The notes beneath the pieces are model-generated. The model ran no database searches. It was not told the origin of the DNA and saw nothing but the letters and a program-made list of their open reading frames with translations. The translations under genes were made by a program, and so were the position numbers. Positions 5,319-5,363 of a stretch of DNA of 5,363 bases are shown here, piece after piece. Each line of letters begins with the position of its first letter. Position 1 is the first letter of the stretch. Origin of the DNA: DATEJJ01 sp039649115 (lineage in GTDB: Bacteria > Actinomycetota > Actinomycetes > Mycobacteriales > Micromonosporaceae); assembly GCA_039649115.1 (NCBI GenBank), contig JBBWZQ010000050.1, forward strand, positions 1 to 5,363, given 5' to 3'.

Positions 5319-5363
5319 GCGGTACGGAGGGGCGGGGCCGGTGAAGGCGGGGACCAAGGCCGT

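Overview
The window is GC-rich DNA (roughly 70% by eye) with the codon style of a high-GC actinomycete. The protein sequences resemble Micromonosporaceae or Streptomyces-type soil actinobacteria, but I cannot name a genus from sequence reading alone. It looks like an ordinary chromosomal stretch of metabolic and secreted-enzyme genes. I see no mobile element, CRISPR array, RNA gene or defence island.

Layout from left to right. Bases 1-251 (+) are the last 82 codons of an XPB/Rad25-type DNA repair helicase. It ends tail to tail, two bases away, against a minus-strand pair. That pair, in transcription order, is a MetE catalytic-domain-like methyltransferase (start near 1893, stop 820) followed after 23 bases by a small AhpD/carboxymuconolactone-decarboxylase-type protein (796 to 254); the spacing suggests one transcript. 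A 194-base gap (1894-2087) holds the likely control region of that pair and a strong GC-rich hairpin (2047-2083) that ends the next gene. Then comes a secreted chitinase (3437 to 2088, minus) with a signal peptide, a CBM2 carbohydrate-binding domain, a Pro/Ser/Thr-rich linker and a GH18 catalytic domain. Its promoter lies in a clear AT-rich island (3461-3520, 38% GC). Last is glpD (5293 to 3533, minus), a full FAD-dependent glycerol-3-phosphate dehydrogenase that appears to be read from a leaderless GTG start.

How the genes fit together: the chitinase releases chitin oligosaccharides outside the cell and GlpD feeds glycerol 3-phosphate electrons into the quinone pool, so both serve carbon supply, but each has its own promoter and terminator signals and nothing links them into one pathway. 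The MetE-like/AhpD-like pair is the least understood part: a stand-alone zinc methyltransferase core with a probable thiol redox partner and an unknown methyl donor.

I did not find convincing evidence of a wholly new system. The observations most worth a second look are the MetE-like/AhpD-like pair, the inverted repeat over the chitinase promoter, the helically phased direct repeat over the glpD promoter, and a palindrome covering the start codon of the MetE-like gene.
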